Source: Pohlia nutans (Eukaryota > Streptophyta > Bryopsida > Bryales > Mniaceae). Taken from it: a stretch of 64,000 nt of DNA. The notes under the pieces are model-generated. The model saw nothing but the letters and a program-made list of their open reading frames with translations. It ran no database searches and was not told the DNA's origin. The stretch lies in assembly GCA_022496805.1 (NCBI GenBank), contig CM040087.1, positions 31,272,253-31,336,252 of the forward strand. Reading direction: 5' to 3'. The position numbers and the translations under genes were made by a program. Below are positions 1 to 12,450 of this stretch, piece by piece; positions within the stretch are counted from its first letter, which is position 1; each line of letters starts with the position of its first letter.

Positions 1-807
1 ATTCAAAAGCCATTTTATGGTCTCGGCAGCAGTCAATTTTTGGTCTTGACGGCAGTTACGGTTTACGTCATGTCGGATTCTTGTCGTTCATACATTTAAA
101 AAATTAGTTATAAAATACGTCAAGGTGTAAAATACGATGTAAATTGCAGTATAGCACACAGTAACTGCACTCAAACGGCGTCCTACATCTATATTCTGTC
201 CTAGACCACTCAGACCATTGGGGGTAAAATCTAACGGGGAAAAAAAAAGTCGGTGAAAACATTGACTTGAGTTATAAGTAAACCCAACAATCCATCTGAA
301 GATCCTGTTCATAAACCTCATGAAAGCCATCGATGGCCTCATATGTCAACAAGTAGTGATCGCCTTAAAACACAACTATCTGCTACCTTCCTCCAAAACA
401 AAAACTTTTCTTCACTCTAACCCCCAAGTGGGCACAGTAACAATTTGGAAATGCAATTACCAAGAAGATCCAAATGATAAAAGAGGTGCTCTACTAGATT
501 ACAAACCAAGAAATTCCTGTTACTGGAGTCCCTGGATTCCTTGTATTCCTAAAAATCAGAAGTATAACCACATCGTCACATCTTCACAATCAACAAAACT
601 GTTCTAACTACTGTACAATGTCGTAGGCTCAATCCTGCCACTGTGCTCCAAACACAGCACTAACAGCAAGACCAAACCTCCACAACCATCACCTGCTTCA
701 CCATATAGCACCCACCTTATGCTTCTCACTGAACTCCATACAGACTACACCACGTTTGACTCCCGTACCATACCAGAGCCTCCTCCTGCCTTCATGCTCC
801 ACGTGTG
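1..807. other. 3' flank of DCP1, no gene seen
   Basis: This stretch lies downstream of the DCP1 stop codon (DCP1 runs leftward). Short open frames occur on both strands, but none shows a recognisable domain or splice-linked partner. Part of it, next to 808, is presumably DCP1 3' UTR. I saw no repeat structure. Confidence 0.4.
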
Positions 808-3797
808 TCAAAAACTGTGCGTGTGCATCATCTCTCGATACACCATGTCTATGAAGCTCTCATTCTGCACCACAACCACACCATCACGTTACCCTTCCAT
901 CCTCAGAACCAACATAACCACCCATCTACTGCCATAATGCAAAACCTCTTCTCAAACCGATCAACTTCCTCCACCAACTTCAAAACTGCGACATCAGCAA
1001 ACCGAAAGCAATCTCACTGCTTCACAACAATCACAACACAGAACACACCGGTCAACACGACACCTCTATCCCCATAACCACATCGTTGCATCCAACATTT
1101 ACCTTCACCAAACGATTCAGTGCATCTCGAACTCCTTCCTTCGTGATTGGCCCGCTGTGCTGCATGGCCGGGGCTAGCGACAGTGGCGGATTTGGAGGAG
1201 GGAACGGCTGCAGCAATGGAGCTCCGTGCGAAGGTTGCATGGAGCTCGTGGAAGGAACTAGAGGGGCATTCGGAGCACCAGAACCTGACGTCAGCGGCGG
1301 AGGCACAAAGAACGATGGCTTTATCAGAGTTGCACGAACCGCAGGGGCACTGTCCGACGATTCCAGGGGCAAAGAGGTTGCCAGCGAAATCATCGGGAGA
1401 GCCGTTGTTGTCGGAGAAATGATCGACGAAATGGGCATCGTTAGCGTCGGAGAAGCAGACATCGCCGTCCGAGATTGCGCTGAGTGAGCCAGCGGAGGAC
1501 GAGACGCTGTTGTGGGAATGCTGTCGGGGGCGCTGATGCGCGCTGTGCTCTGCTGCGCACATTCACAACACTCGTGTCACTTGCACCGACAAACCATACT
1601 CATCCTCACAACGTGCACTGCAGCACCACCACTAAACTCCGGAACCCTCCATCCCACAATAACCAAGATAGCGTGCGGATGGCTTACAAAGAAACGCTCC
1701 AGCGGCTCATCCTGGTTCATCTCCGGAAGCGTTGCAGAAGCGATTGGTCCACGCTCCAGTGGACCCTCCAAGTGGGATGCTGTTGGCTCAAGCTCCAAAA
1801 ACTCGGAGCTGCATGTGCAACACATCATGCAACCTGTTACCGCTTCACATTATGCTTCAAACACAATACAATTATTGCTTCGGATTGCTCTTGGACCAAC
1901 ATTACGCCAGCGCACAATCCCACGCTCATGCACGGCCGTGGGCAACGGCAAACCCATTCCACTGCATCACAAACTTGCTTCGCGCGTTTGTCGTACAATC
2001 CAATTCAGACCTAACACCATCATAATTCAGCACTAAACAGTCAAGAAACCTCTGTCACTACTAACCTTGTGGGAATCAACCTTGGTTTTAGAGGAGGTTT
2101 CGAAAACGCGTTCAGGATCCTGATCACACATCAATTCAAGCCACGGATCAGAATCACAACCATGTCGTCAACCACCCTTGCTCAAAATCGCACCTCATCC
2201 TCTGCTGCACCACTTACGCACATGCTCATCACAACAAACCATGGACCCATTCTCACACATTGTCATCATTTCCTCCAACAAAAACGAAATCGATTCCAAC
2301 CCTGACCAGGGAAACTCGGACTACCTCTGGAAAAGGTTCGCAACGTCTTCGCACTCCCGCGGATTGTAGAACCAGATGCCATTCACTTCCTGAGTGGCGT
2401 TTCGGTACAGAAGATACGGCGATTGCACTTCGTACTCAAAATCACCCAATAGATTCTCCACCAAATTGTCTGTTCATCATCCCCACACAACAACCAACCG
2501 GCTGTACCTCAATAACCACACATCCAGCTCCAAACCTGCCGAGCTTCAGTTCCATAATATCCAAGCTCCACCGCAATTACCATATCACTCGGCACATCGC
2601 CCACCTACACTCTGGAATCCACCTTTTCCCTATTCAACTGGAATACCCTATTCTGGGATTCCGATCAAAACACTCAAGCTACCTCTCTCGTCAGCAATAA
2701 CGCCATGACACCACAACACCTACTTCCCTAAATTTCACAACGCAGCACCCCACATTCTGCTGCCATCCAATGAGCCTCGGATTAATTACCCCGCCTCTCT
2801 AACACCACTACTGCTCTCCTAGAATGACACCTACTCACCTGTGCTTCGCCGATTCATCACTATAAACTGGAACCGGGGCTGCGTCCGCCTGCAACCAACA
2901 CCTCCACACATCACTGCCCACCTCACCAACATCCCACACAAACTGCACCCTAACCCAACACATAAAAAAAGACACGCTGCACAGGAGTAGAGAGTATTCC
3001 TCACCTTTTCACTACGAAAAGTGAGCCCTCCACATCTTTGCGACTCTGGAATCCAACATCAACCATAAGTCCGTCAGACCATCGCCTCACATTCTTTCTC
3101 ATCCAAACCCACCGTATGATTACTCATCCAATACACACTACGGCATCCAGAAATCGCACCTGCCAATCTTCTCCTACCCGTTCGCTAATAAAGGCAATCG
3201 CACGACCTAATCCGCACCACTACAACCCGTATCCCACCACAACCCTAAACTGCTGCATGTAAAAGACCCAAATACACGCTCCTCGCACTCAAAACGCCCA
3301 GCTTTCACTACTCCCCTTCACAAACGGACAGCAATCGACCCTCGTGACAATCTATGCTGCGTTCCTCGGAATTCTCTCGTACCCGACTAGGTCAACTCGC
3401 AAAAATTCACCTACCATCCGCAAACCCTACCAAACACCAACACACCGCTCCACGCTCAATCTCCTCCACGAAACGCCAACTGCTGGACCCAAACCACTCT
3501 AAACATTCACCACCATCCCGCTCTCAAACAAATGCCTCATGCAACCAAATGCCTCCACAACAGCCCACAACCCCTAAATTGCCTCTCACATCTGCGGGCA
3601 ACGATGATGATGATGATGATACAAACGCAGCATACCCATTGGCTGGCGTCGACGTCGAACTGGTAGAAGGTGACATGGGCGGCGGTGGTGAGAATATCCT
3701 CGACGTGGCGGTCCATGCGCTGCAGCACCGTGAGGTTGAGCTCCTTGGTGCTGTTCTGGTCTAGCTGCGGAGGGAGCGGCTTCCCATTCTGCGCCAT
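808..3797 (-). CDS. DCP1: mRNA-decapping enzyme subunit DCP1, 8 exons
   Basis: DCP1 activates the decapping enzyme DCP2 in cytoplasmic P-bodies. I joined eight exons on the minus strand: 3797-3636, 3045-3005, 2888-2839, 2469-2325, 2119-2066, 1808-1688, 1549-1103 and 864-808. All junctions are GT-AG and phases match, giving 358 residues; the Arabidopsis protein is about 367. The N-terminal EVH1-like domain (residues about 5-135) is plain: QLDQNSTKELNLTVLQRMD, TAAHVTFYQFD, SLFVVKR, QPRFQFIVMNRRST, PYLLYRNATQEVNGIWFY. The middle is Ser/Pro-rich. The C-terminal trimerisation helix is split between exons 7 and 8 (ITKEGVRDALNRLVK then NESFIDMVYREM). An in-frame ATG five codons upstream (3812) is possible, but MAQNGK matches the family start. 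Intron 1 contains a GAT microsatellite at about 3602-3620. Exons 2 and 3 are only 41 and 50 bp. Function is known from the family; the exon model is my reading. Confidence 0.95.
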
Positions 3798-4700
3798 TGA
3801 CTCTGAGAGCAACCCCGTGTGAGCCCTGCCCTCCGCTTCGCAAACCCGTCACATACAACAAAATCAAAATCCTGCACTGTCCAACCTCCAAAGTCCGTCA
3901 GGGGCGCAACAGCAATAACTAACGAGGGAATCGCCCGCTGCTGCGATGTAACCAGAGTGGCGGACCCTAGTAACAGGGCAATTTCGGGCAGAAATGGCAA
4001 AGAGGAGGAGCACAAAAACGGGTCTCGAGGGATGCTGATACCGGTAAGCAACTAACAGCAGATGAGAGATGGTTGCGCCGGCAGAGCAGGGAAATGGGGA
4101 GGAGTCCGGGTCGTCCGCGAGGAGCTCGGCCCTCCTGTCTGAGATGCAACTTGGGCGACGAGGTTCATAAGCTTGTCCGTCGTCTGTTGTTTTCAGTGGA
4201 CTGAGCTTTCCGTCGTCAGTGTTGTCGTCGTCCCCCGTCCGTCCGTCCTTGTCAGCCTGCCGACTCGGCGCCGGTCGCCAGGTGGCCGGCGGCCGCCCCG
4301 CTTGCCGACCTGGCCACGTCACGGCACTTTCGGTCGACAGCTTTCGGTAACGGGGTATTGTCATGATGTCGTTTTTCAGCGAAATCAGAAATCTTGGGTC
4401 AGATGAATTTGATGCCATTTCGACACCAATTTCACGTAGCTGCCATTTCACCATCATTAGAGTTGATCGAAAAGTCTGCTCAAAGAAGAAAGTTTTAGCA
4501 AACTTCTCTTGAACTCCGCTTGAAGTCATATTGAAATAAAAATAGACTAAAAACTAGTTCATGATGAGTTGGGAGACAAGCCACTATCATTGTTCTTCAC
4601 ACCTCCCAATGACTCCCACAACTTCTGCCAAACCTCCAAGCCCATGGCCCACAAGGGGACAATCTATGACACGACAGTGTTCATCTCAAGTATAGCTCAA
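3798..4700 (-). promoter_or_regulatory. DCP1 5' flank and putative promoter
   Basis: This region lies directly upstream of the DCP1 start. It is GC-rich between about 4080 and 4340, which contrasts with the AT-rich DNA beyond 4540. A 221-codon open frame on the minus strand here (4529-3864) has no recognisable domain and reads like a by-product of GC-rich leader DNA. I cannot place a TATA box or transcription start. Confidence 0.4.
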
Positions 4701-4729
4701 AAGAGAGATTAGAAGTTGAGCCAAAAGAG

Positions 4730-5366
4730 AGGTTAGATGGGCTTCTTTTCGGTTAACTTTGTTGTTCCAATCACTTTGATGTTAGTTTGGCATCAAAATC
4801 TCTTGATAGCATTCTAGTGTAAAGTTGATTTTGTCTTCTTGAATTCATGGTCGTGCCATTTTAGCATCATGTTCGTGTGCACTATTTCAATGTCAATTTG
4901 ATGTCAATGTGAGGGTTGGATTGATGACATTTTGAACATTCACTAATTTAATGTTATTTTGATGCTGATTTCTCATCAACCATCCCAGTATCATATGAGC
5001 ACCATTCTGACATGCACTATCTTAATGTTGTAAATGCTATTCTGGTCCAATTTTATTACTATGGTGAGGTTAAAGTGATTGTAGTATTTGAGTGTTATTT
5101 TGGTGTTATTCTAGCAAGTACTACTTTAATGTCAATTTGATGCTACTTTAATTCCATTCCATATATGCACTATTTCTTTATCATTTTGACTCCATTTTGA
5201 CGTTGTGTTAACGCAACTTTGACATGTACTATTTCAATGTCATTTTCACTCCATTTGAACATGCGCTATTTCTATGTCATCTTCACACCTTTTTGACATT
5301 CACTAATTGCGTGCAATTGTGACACTATTTTGGTGTCATTCTGGCATCATGTTGACACAAAATATT
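4730..5366. repeat. Degenerate short tandem repeat (left part)
   Basis: The stretch is built from loosely repeated phrases such as CACTATTTCAATGTCATTTT and TTGACATCATTTTG in units of roughly 30-45 bp with heavy drift. The same phrases resume at 6312, so the array was probably continuous before the 945-bp element at 5367-6311 was inserted. Confidence 0.6.
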
Positions 5367-6311
5367 TTAACCCCTAAAGGCCCTTAAAAGTCAAAATGGC
5401 TTTTTGCTGTTTCAGGCAGCTTAGATGGAAGGTCTAAATTAAGAATTTTAGACTATAATTTGGCGTGGGCGTGGTCATATATACAAGGTGTGTGGGGTAA
5501 AAATTACAAAGTCAAATTCGGATTTTATAATTTTTTTATTGAAATTTTTGGTTTCAAGCCCAACTGGAGCAGAAAAAAACTTTTTATTATAATCATTTTT
5601 TCAAATTTTTTTTGGAGACATGCTCTTCACCACATTTAGGCTCAGAATTTGAAGTGACCCATGTTGATTATATTCTTGGCTTGACAAGGGCAGCCTCCAA
5701 AATAAAGAACAGCAACCTCCAAGGTTTTTTGTAATTTCACATCCATTTCTTTCGAAATTTGTCAAAATTTGAGATTTTGAATTTTTTTTAAAATAATTTC
5801 GCCTAAAATTTGTAAAATCATAGAGGTACCTAATCACCATTCATTTTTTCCAAAAATAAAATACAATTAATGTGATGCATGTTTCACCAAATTGCCATTT
5901 TTATACCTACTTCCGGAAATTAATTTGGATGAAGGTTTGAAACCCGTAATGAGTCTCTAAAATTTTGCATGAGCCTACCCAACTTAGTTATCTACGTGGA
6001 AAAAAATATGAGCAAAATGTTTGGAGTAACAATCTTCAAGTCCCCCTTTGCACTATGGAGACAATGCCTCCCAAGCATTGCCCCGAAAAACTTTTGCACA
6101 AACTTTGGATGTTATGATCTTGCAAATGATAAACATCCAACGGTCAATTTTCGAAACAGTAGCTATGAATAGGCTTAGGTACAAGATCTTACGGTTGGAA
6201 TTCTAAAAGAAGTAAAAGAACTTGGTTCACATCCCCGGGAGTACATAGAGGTAGAAAATCGCAGTTTTGAGGTTTCAAGCTCCCAAAAACACAAGGAAAT
6301 TTAGGGGTTAA
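5367..6311. mobile_element. TTAA-flanked TIR element, copy 1 (945 bp)
   Basis: The segment starts TTAACCCCTAAAGG and ends TTTAGGGGTTAA, with TTAA at both ends as target duplication. It sits inside a degenerate tandem repeat whose phrases (TTTTAATGTCATTTT) would be restored by precise excision to one TTAA. A related copy of the same length lies in the opposite orientation at 61190-62134. No transposase-like frame is present, so it is non-autonomous. Confidence 0.8.
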
Positions 6312-6760
6312 TGTCATTTTGTCACCCTATTGACATCGGCTACTTCAATGCTAATTTGGAGCTATTGCACCACAAATTTCACATGCACCATTTTAATGTC
6401 AATTTTAAGTTGTCATTTCATAAACTATATATGTCAATGTCCTTACGTCGTTTGGACGTGCACTAATTGAACGGAATTTTGCAGCCACTTTCATTTCATT
6501 TTGGCATCATTTGGACATGGGGTATTTAATGTCATGATTGCACAATGTAGACATTGGCTACTTGAATGCCAGATTGTAGCTATTGCACCACAATTTTTGA
6601 CATGGTTGATTTCAATGTCATTGTCACATTGTTTGAGCATGCATTGTTTCGATGTCATTTTGACACCGTTATCATGTTATATAAATGAATATCATTTTAA
6701 CATCAATTTAATGTCATTTTGGCATCATTTTTATATGAAATACATAGCATAATAGCACGT
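6312..6760. repeat. Degenerate short tandem repeat (right part)
   Basis: This continues the array at 4730-5366, with the same TTTGACATC and AATGTCATTTTG phrases, interrupted by the TTAA element between them. No gene was seen. The following 220 bases up to 6984 hold nothing recognisable. Confidence 0.6.
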
Positions 6761-6984
6761 TCACTTTAGATTGCAATTGACAGACAACACATGAAGCCAC
6801 AAATTTTTCAACATCTTTATATAATCCCTTTCACCAATAACACTCTTTGATTCTAATATAAGTGGCTCAAATTCCTCTACGACCGGCCCAAAGTGTATCA
6901 TAAAATTCTTTAAAACATATTAGAAAAATAACATCAGTCTGTGAAGAAATGTTCATATAGAACATACTCCTAGAGTGGTAGGGT

Positions 6985-7795
6985 TTAACCCTTTAGTGCC
7001 CAACAAACCACATTATGGTCACTACAACGTCCGAAATGCAAATAGCAGAGAATCCGTGAAGAATTGGAACTTTAGTTTTGAAGTTCAGATTTGTCAACAT
7101 ACATTACGCACCTTCCAGAAAAAGAAATTTTCAATTTGGAATTGTACAACTATCAAAATACCTATCAACAGAACGCGAAAATACTGCAAATACTTGAAAA
7201 TACAGTAAATACTTACAAATACAACATATGTACTGTGTAGTATTTCTTGTGTTTGGAAGTTTGTTATCTTGTTTTATTTTTTTGGATTGTGTTCTCTTCT
7301 TCATCTTCCATTAGTGTATGTAATCCGATCTTGACTAATGTACCCACTCCTGTCAATTTTCAACGTATAAAATTTTGTCCTAAACCGTACATGGACAAGT
7401 CACTTTCACTTATAAATCTCACAATAATTATGTGTGAGCCTATTTTTGATATGAAAGATTGCAACGGAGAGGTGTTGACATAGGGCATAGCTGAACTTCT
7501 TTGCTTTTATTTTTGAAAATTTACCTCAAATTATAATTAACTTTGAAGTCACACACCCCCCAAAATCTCGTTTTTGAGCGTGCATTATACAGTTCAAATA
7601 CATACTATAATCTTCCGATCCCACCATCGGATGATTCTCAAATTTTAATAAAATGTGTGCTCTCGAGTTGAGAATAGAATTGTACTGTTACTTTCTAATT
7701 TAAACCATTCTATTTTTGATAGTCTCAACCACAGTGAAAAAGTCTACTGAAATCCAGGGCTCTGAGCTACAGTACCCTGGGCACTAAAGGGTTAA
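6985..7795. mobile_element. TTAA-flanked TIR element (811 bp)
   Basis: The ends are a perfect 17-bp inverted repeat, TTAACCCTTTAGTGCCC against GGGCACTAAAGGGTTAA, with TTAA as target site. The interior is AT-rich with no convincing frame. It belongs to the same superfamily as the element at 5367-6311 by its ends, but the interior differs. Confidence 0.8.
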
Positions 7796-7840
7796 AACAT
7801 ACAAGAACAACATCAGTGAGGGAATGCTCACATAGAAACT

Positions 7841-8118
7841 GTTGAGTAGAAGGAAAAACAGAAATGCAAGAAGAAGTAAGGAGCCTTCACGGCCCTCGTT
7901 TATATACACTCCGTGATAGGTAGAAACAGATAGAAGAGTGGTGGCGCAGTTAAGAGAGCTACCTCTTAACTGCCGCTCTAACTACATGATGCGGTAGGTG
8001 GGATTATCCGCCCCTATCTTCACTCTAAGTCAACAGTGAGAGTATCCTAGTAGTGCACCCGAAAGTCTATCCGGATGGATGAGGTATCCGGAAGCTTCCA
8101 AGGTTGCTTATCCTAACA
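7841..8118 (-). repeat. 3' LTR of the copia element
   Basis: This 278-bp terminal repeat is nearly identical to 10464-10742 and 22645-22923. It starts TGTTGAGTAG and ends TATCCTAACA in plus orientation. It is preceded by the target duplication GAAAC. Confidence 0.92.
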
Positions 8119-8210
8119 CTCCTCCTCGACCGCAAGAACACCTCGTCAAAAACTCCTCCTCGAGCAAAACCCAATGGGAAAAATCCCGAGTGGAGAAAAG
8201 AGTGTGTCGT

Positions 8211-10072
8211 TCAATGCTGATCAAGTTCTTGGAGAGAACGCATACCGGCTGCTCGAACTAGTTCACGATGCTTGTATGTTGGAAGTGCCTTGGTCAACAT
8301 GTCGGCTATGTTGTTTGCTGATTCGATCTTCGTGACAGTGACTTGGCCAGTTTCCACGAGATCCTGCATGAATCCAAACAAAGTCGGGCTGATGTGTTTC
8401 ACTCGATCTGCTTTGATGAATCCCGTGGCGACTTGTGCTACGGCGGCGGAAGATGGTCGTGCCGGGGTGTCCAAGTCGCCGGTTCCATAGCTGAGCCTTG
8501 GGAAGTACCGTGAGGGTTGCAAGAGCGGTCATTGGGCGTAGTGGCCGTAATCATCAACTCATAGAGTCCAGTAGTGCCCGCTTTCACCGTAGTGATTACT
8601 TGCGTTCCTTTGCGCAATTCTAGTGCCTCATCGTCATCGCCTTCCCCAACTGTGGAAGCGTGGATCCCATTCGCTCTCAAATTCCGGTAGCTGATCAGAC
8701 TCCGGGGGGCGCCAGGAGCAAACATTGCTCTTTCAAACCTGAAGGGGAATCCCCCGGGCAATACTATCGTTGCCCGGCCCTCCCGGAATTTAAAATTCCG
8801 GCTTCTGGCGATGGTAAGTATGTTGCACTATTGCCAGGATCCGCGCATGCAAGTAGACTCAAAGAACTGGGGGTCCCTAAATATCGAATGAGTGGACGCG
8901 CTATCGAGGAGTACTAAGTCAGACCGTGGACTCTGCCTAGACATCTGGACCATGTAGTTCTCGGGATCAATGTCATTGAAAGAGGGTGCATCGAGAGTGT
9001 GCACTTCTCTCTTCTCCTCTTTCAGTTTTTGGAGCTCTTGGTACATGTCTACGAAGTACTTAGGAGTGCGGCACTCGTGTGCATAATGGCCATGACGACC
9101 GCATTTGTAGCACGCACCCCTGGTTGGACTAGACCTATCGGTGTGACTAGACTGACCTTGCGACTGATATGGTTTGTCATATCGTTCGTAAGGTTCATGG
9201 CGGTCATGGGGATACCTGTGGTGATCACGATGATCGTTGGTGCAGCGATGGTCTTGACGGTGCGAGTTGTAATGATGATCGTCGCGGCCGTAATAGGAGC
9301 GACTATCTCGACCCCTGCCGCGTCCTCGTCCGCCTCGGGAGTGACGCTTAGCCGCCTCCGTACTGTGAGTTTCGCGTGCTGGTGTAGGCTGTGTGGGTGC
9401 AGGTGCAGGTGGCGGAGTTGGCGGTGTTGGTGCTTTGGTAACATGAATCTCCCGTGCCGGTCTTGCCTCCGCGTTTTTCAACAATATTTGCTGTTGCTTC
9501 TCTGCTAATATGAGATATGACATTAGTTCCGAGTGATGTTTGAATTTCATATTGCGGTATTGTTGAGCAAGAATAGCAGTAGCAGGAGGGAAGGTGGAGA
9601 GAGTCTTATCGATTAATTCCGCATCCGTGACCTTGTCGCCGCAAAGTCGTAGTTGTGCTGAAATTCGATGGAGTTCGGCGTTGAAGGCTTGAAAGTTCGG
9701 AAAATCGAGGACACGGAGATTCACCCAGTCGTTGCGAGCTTGTGGGAGGAAGAGTGTTTCTTCATGCTTGAATCGTGTCTGCAGGTGGGTCCAGAGCTCC
9801 ACAGGTTCGTGTACTTGGATGTATTGCTGGCGTAGCGATGCGTCCATGTGTCGGCGGATGATGAGTAAAGCCTGCCATTTCCGTGGCGATGGGAGTGTCC
9901 TTGCGGTTTCGGCATCCAGCGTTCCATCAAATTCTTCTGCACACAAATAGGTAGAGACATCGTTGTTCCACTCTAGGAAATTGCTACCATCCGGTTCTAA
10001 AGCATCGAACATGAGGGTTTGTGTGCGAGTTTCCTTGACGGAAGTGGCCATAACTATGGGAGTGGACGTCAT
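8211..10072 (-). pseudogene. copia gag-pol, amber stop, frameshift and deleted pol
   Basis: Translation starts at 10072. Residues 1 to about 200 are a retrotransposon gag (UBN2-like) domain. A His/Arg-rich linker and a CCHC zinc knuckle (CYKCGRHGHYAHEC) follow, then a protease-like LLDSASTHSI. An in-frame TAG follows at about 8828. The same frame then continues through the pre-integrase segment (about 8825-8550, FRFERAMFAPGAPRSLISYR). LWNRRLGHPGTT is in another frame. The sequence then jumps directly to the C-terminal RNase H tail (ATGFIKADRVKH and NIADMLTKALP) ending at 8211. Integrase core and reverse transcriptase are absent, with the junction near 8440. The copy cannot transpose by itself. 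Antisense open frames over gag (for example 8999-9508) are shadows. Confidence 0.9.
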
Positions 10073-10463
10073 CTATAGCTAGTTGAGAGAGCATGAAGAA
10101 TCTATTTTTATGTCTATCTACTTCGTCTAATTTTTATGTCTATCTATTTCTAAAAAAATCACGAGGAAAATCACGAGTATCTAAGAAAAGCATGTAGACA
10201 GATTGGAGAGGAAGGAAAATAAAACGAGGATGAAGAAGTCGAGATAGGAAAATAAAACGAGATAGGAAAAAAAAATCGTGAAACAGCAACGGGCTAATCG
10301 GGTACACTAACGATGAAGAGAAACCTGCAGTCAAAAACACAAGAGAGAGAGGGAAAAAAAATCGAGGGATGGCTAATAATTGAAAAACAGACAGGACAGG
10401 AGAGCCTCGGGAGTATCAGGAGCATGCAGCAAGGAAGTAGCGGGAGCAATCGTGCTGATAACG

Positions 10464-10742
10464 TGTTGAGTAGAAGGAAAAACAGAAATGCAAGAAGAAG
10501 TAAGGAGCCTTCACGGCCCTCGTTTATATACACTCCGTGATAGGTAGAAACAGATAGAAGAGTGGTGGCGCAGTTAAGAGAGCTACCTCTTAACTGCCGG
10601 TCTAACTACCTGATGCGGTAGGTGGGATTATCCGCCCCTATCTTCACTCTAAGTCAACAGTGAGAGTATCCTAGTAGTGCACCCGGGAGTCTATCCGGAT
10701 GGATGAGGTATCCGGAAGCTTCCAAGGTCGCTTATCCTAACA
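10464..10742 (-). repeat. 5' LTR of the copia element
   Basis: This 279-bp terminal repeat is almost identical to 7841-8118 with a handful of substitutions, so the insertion is fairly recent. It is followed by the second GAAAC target duplication. The 390 bases between gag and this LTR are leader DNA. Confidence 0.92.
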
Positions 10743-10747
10743 GAAAC

Positions 10748-12030
10748 ACAAGCTGCAATTGAACTGCACGACCCTCGAAACCAGCCAGCCTTAGAAGATC
10801 TTGATAGTCGATCTCTCTTACTCAATCCGGTACGTCCATTTTGATGTTGGGATCCGCGAGTAAGCTGTCAGCAGCAGTGTCAGCAGAAAGGCTTAATGTG
10901 ACATGGCATTGGGGGCATTGGGGTCATGGAACTGGAGCGGCATGGAATTTGAGCAATTGGGACGGGCTTGATGAGGCACGGACCAAATTATTTATACTTC
11001 AAATTTTATAAACTACTTTAAACTTAAAATCAATTAAAATACAATTTATTCTATTTTTGTTTCTTTATTTTCATAATTTTGTAATTTTTTTGTTTCTTTG
11101 TCTTCATAATTTTGTAATTTCGTTTATATTTAGAGCACATACTTCAATGATGTGCAAAATTATCTACATTTCTTTTCATTACTCTTGGATTAATCATTTG
11201 TCTTTTAATACAAAAACAAAGAGTTTATTAAAATTAAATTAAAACTCTAATATGTGAATCACATTATTTATTTGCACTTATTTTCATAATTAATATGAAA
11301 CAACTCTTCAAAAAATAAAAACATCTCACATATGACTAAAATAAAAATTATCATAATTATTATTTTTGAATTAAAGATAGAATATTTTGTTTTTAGTTCC
11401 TATGATTTTTATAAAGGTGATATCATCTTTGAAAACCAATTATTTCTTCATTAAATATCTAACTAATACAAGTAAACATGCATTTGTGTTGTCTTTCATT
11501 TATACTATACAATACATGAGGATATGGGCGTAGGACCAAGGCCAAATCAAATTTCTTTGCCAAGGGAAGGTGGAAGTCTCAGGGAGTGCACTATTCAATA
11601 AAGTCAGGAATTATGTGCGTGCATCCCTTTTATTAAAACACCCATGTATACATTTTTTTTTGGCTAAAATCAAGCAATATATGTATAAATCTGACAGCCT
11701 CAAAATACATTACTTTATGTACACAAGGGCTTAAAATGAGGAATTTAACTCCGAGCCCTATGTATATCTACTTTTTGTTCTATTGAAATATGTCTCCCAT
11801 ACATACATTTTGTACATTCTTGTTCTAAATAATACCCTTGTTGTGCACGCACGTGTATAATTACAATAATTGAAGAGTGCACTCCCCGGGGTGGAAGTAT
11901 TACCCTTATACAAACTCATGTTACGAATACAAAGTTTTGGATTTAGAAGTCAAAACAAAAAGAAAAGAAAATTGAATAACAAAGATTTGCAAGGCGGAGA
12001 AGGACAAATAATTCAATTGCCAAGATCGGA
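10748..12030. other. AT-rich intergenic DNA, no gene
   Basis: From about 10990 on, the DNA is strongly AT-rich with short homopolymers and no frame longer than about 100 codons. I recognise nothing in it. Confidence 0.4.
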
Positions 12031-12038
12031 TGACGGAA

Positions 12039-12450
12039 CCCGGGGAAGTCACTACATTGTCAAGTCGAACACCACGTGCGAACAAAGTTTGCTACCCCTA
12101 TCTTATATGCCACAAATAATTTTAAAAATTATGATATTTTTTCTACATATACGTAACCATTGATAACATCTTTTGTATATTTTTTTGAAATTTTCAGTCA
12201 TCTTCATTTTTTTTAGTAATTGTTTTAGTTCATTTCTACGTCATTCTAGTTAGAAACGGTATGTTTTATAAAAAAAGAAAGATCATCAAATTTGGTTATC
12301 TTTTTTTACTATGTAATAGATACTGAGTATATCTACTCATGAAAAAAAATTGATAAAATTTTGACCCATTTTGGTGATGCAACTTAGAAAACTTAGATTT
12401 ATTTTGTTCGCACGTGGTTTTCAACTTGACAATGGAGTGACCTCCCCGGG
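12039..12450. mobile_element. hAT-like MITE with 8-bp target duplication, copy 1
   Basis: The ends are inverted repeats beginning CCCGGGGAAGTCACT, about 26 bp with a few mismatches (the other end reads as CCCGGGGAGGTCACT). The element is flanked by an exact 8-bp duplication TGACGGAA at 12031-12038 and 12451-12458. The interior is AT-rich and non-coding. A second copy with the same ends and another 8-bp duplication is at 22080-22355. An 8-bp duplication is typical of hAT elements; the superfamily assignment is inference. Confidence 0.85.

Larger units (their letters stand above)
7841..10742 (-). mobile_element. Ty1/copia retrotransposon with large internal deletion
   Basis: Two LTRs of 278-279 bp (TGTTG...TAACA in plus orientation) bound the element, flanked by the 5-bp target duplication GAAAC at 7836-7840 and 10743-10747. 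Coding runs on the minus strand. Next to the 5' LTR (right end) the sequence reading TTATCAGCACG is the likely primer-binding site. A purine tract (GAGGAGGAG on the minus strand) abuts the other LTR at about 8119-8130. Complete copia elements are about 5 kb; this one is 2.9 kb because integrase and reverse transcriptase are missing. A solo LTR of the same family is at 22645. Confidence 0.92.

Noticed and set aside
1014..1562. 182-codon minus-strand frame and the overlapping plus-strand frames at 1086-2036
   Set aside because: They overlap DCP1 exons 6 and 7 in other frames; the DCP1 frame carries the conserved protein.
3864..4529. 221-codon open frame on the minus strand upstream of DCP1
   Set aside because: Low-complexity, basic and Pro/Arg-rich composition in a GC-rich leader, with no domain and no conserved motif. 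Better explained as promoter or 5' leader DNA.
6911..7840. Direct repeat of about 50 bp flanking the 6985-7795 element (AAAACATA...AACATCAGT)
   Set aside because: Similarity is only partial and does not abut the TTAA ends, so it is not a target duplication; likely older local repetition.
8999..9508. 169-codon plus-strand frame with hydrophobic stretches
   Set aside because: Antisense to the copia gag and its His/Arg-rich region. The apparent membrane segments are an artefact of reading the opposite strand.
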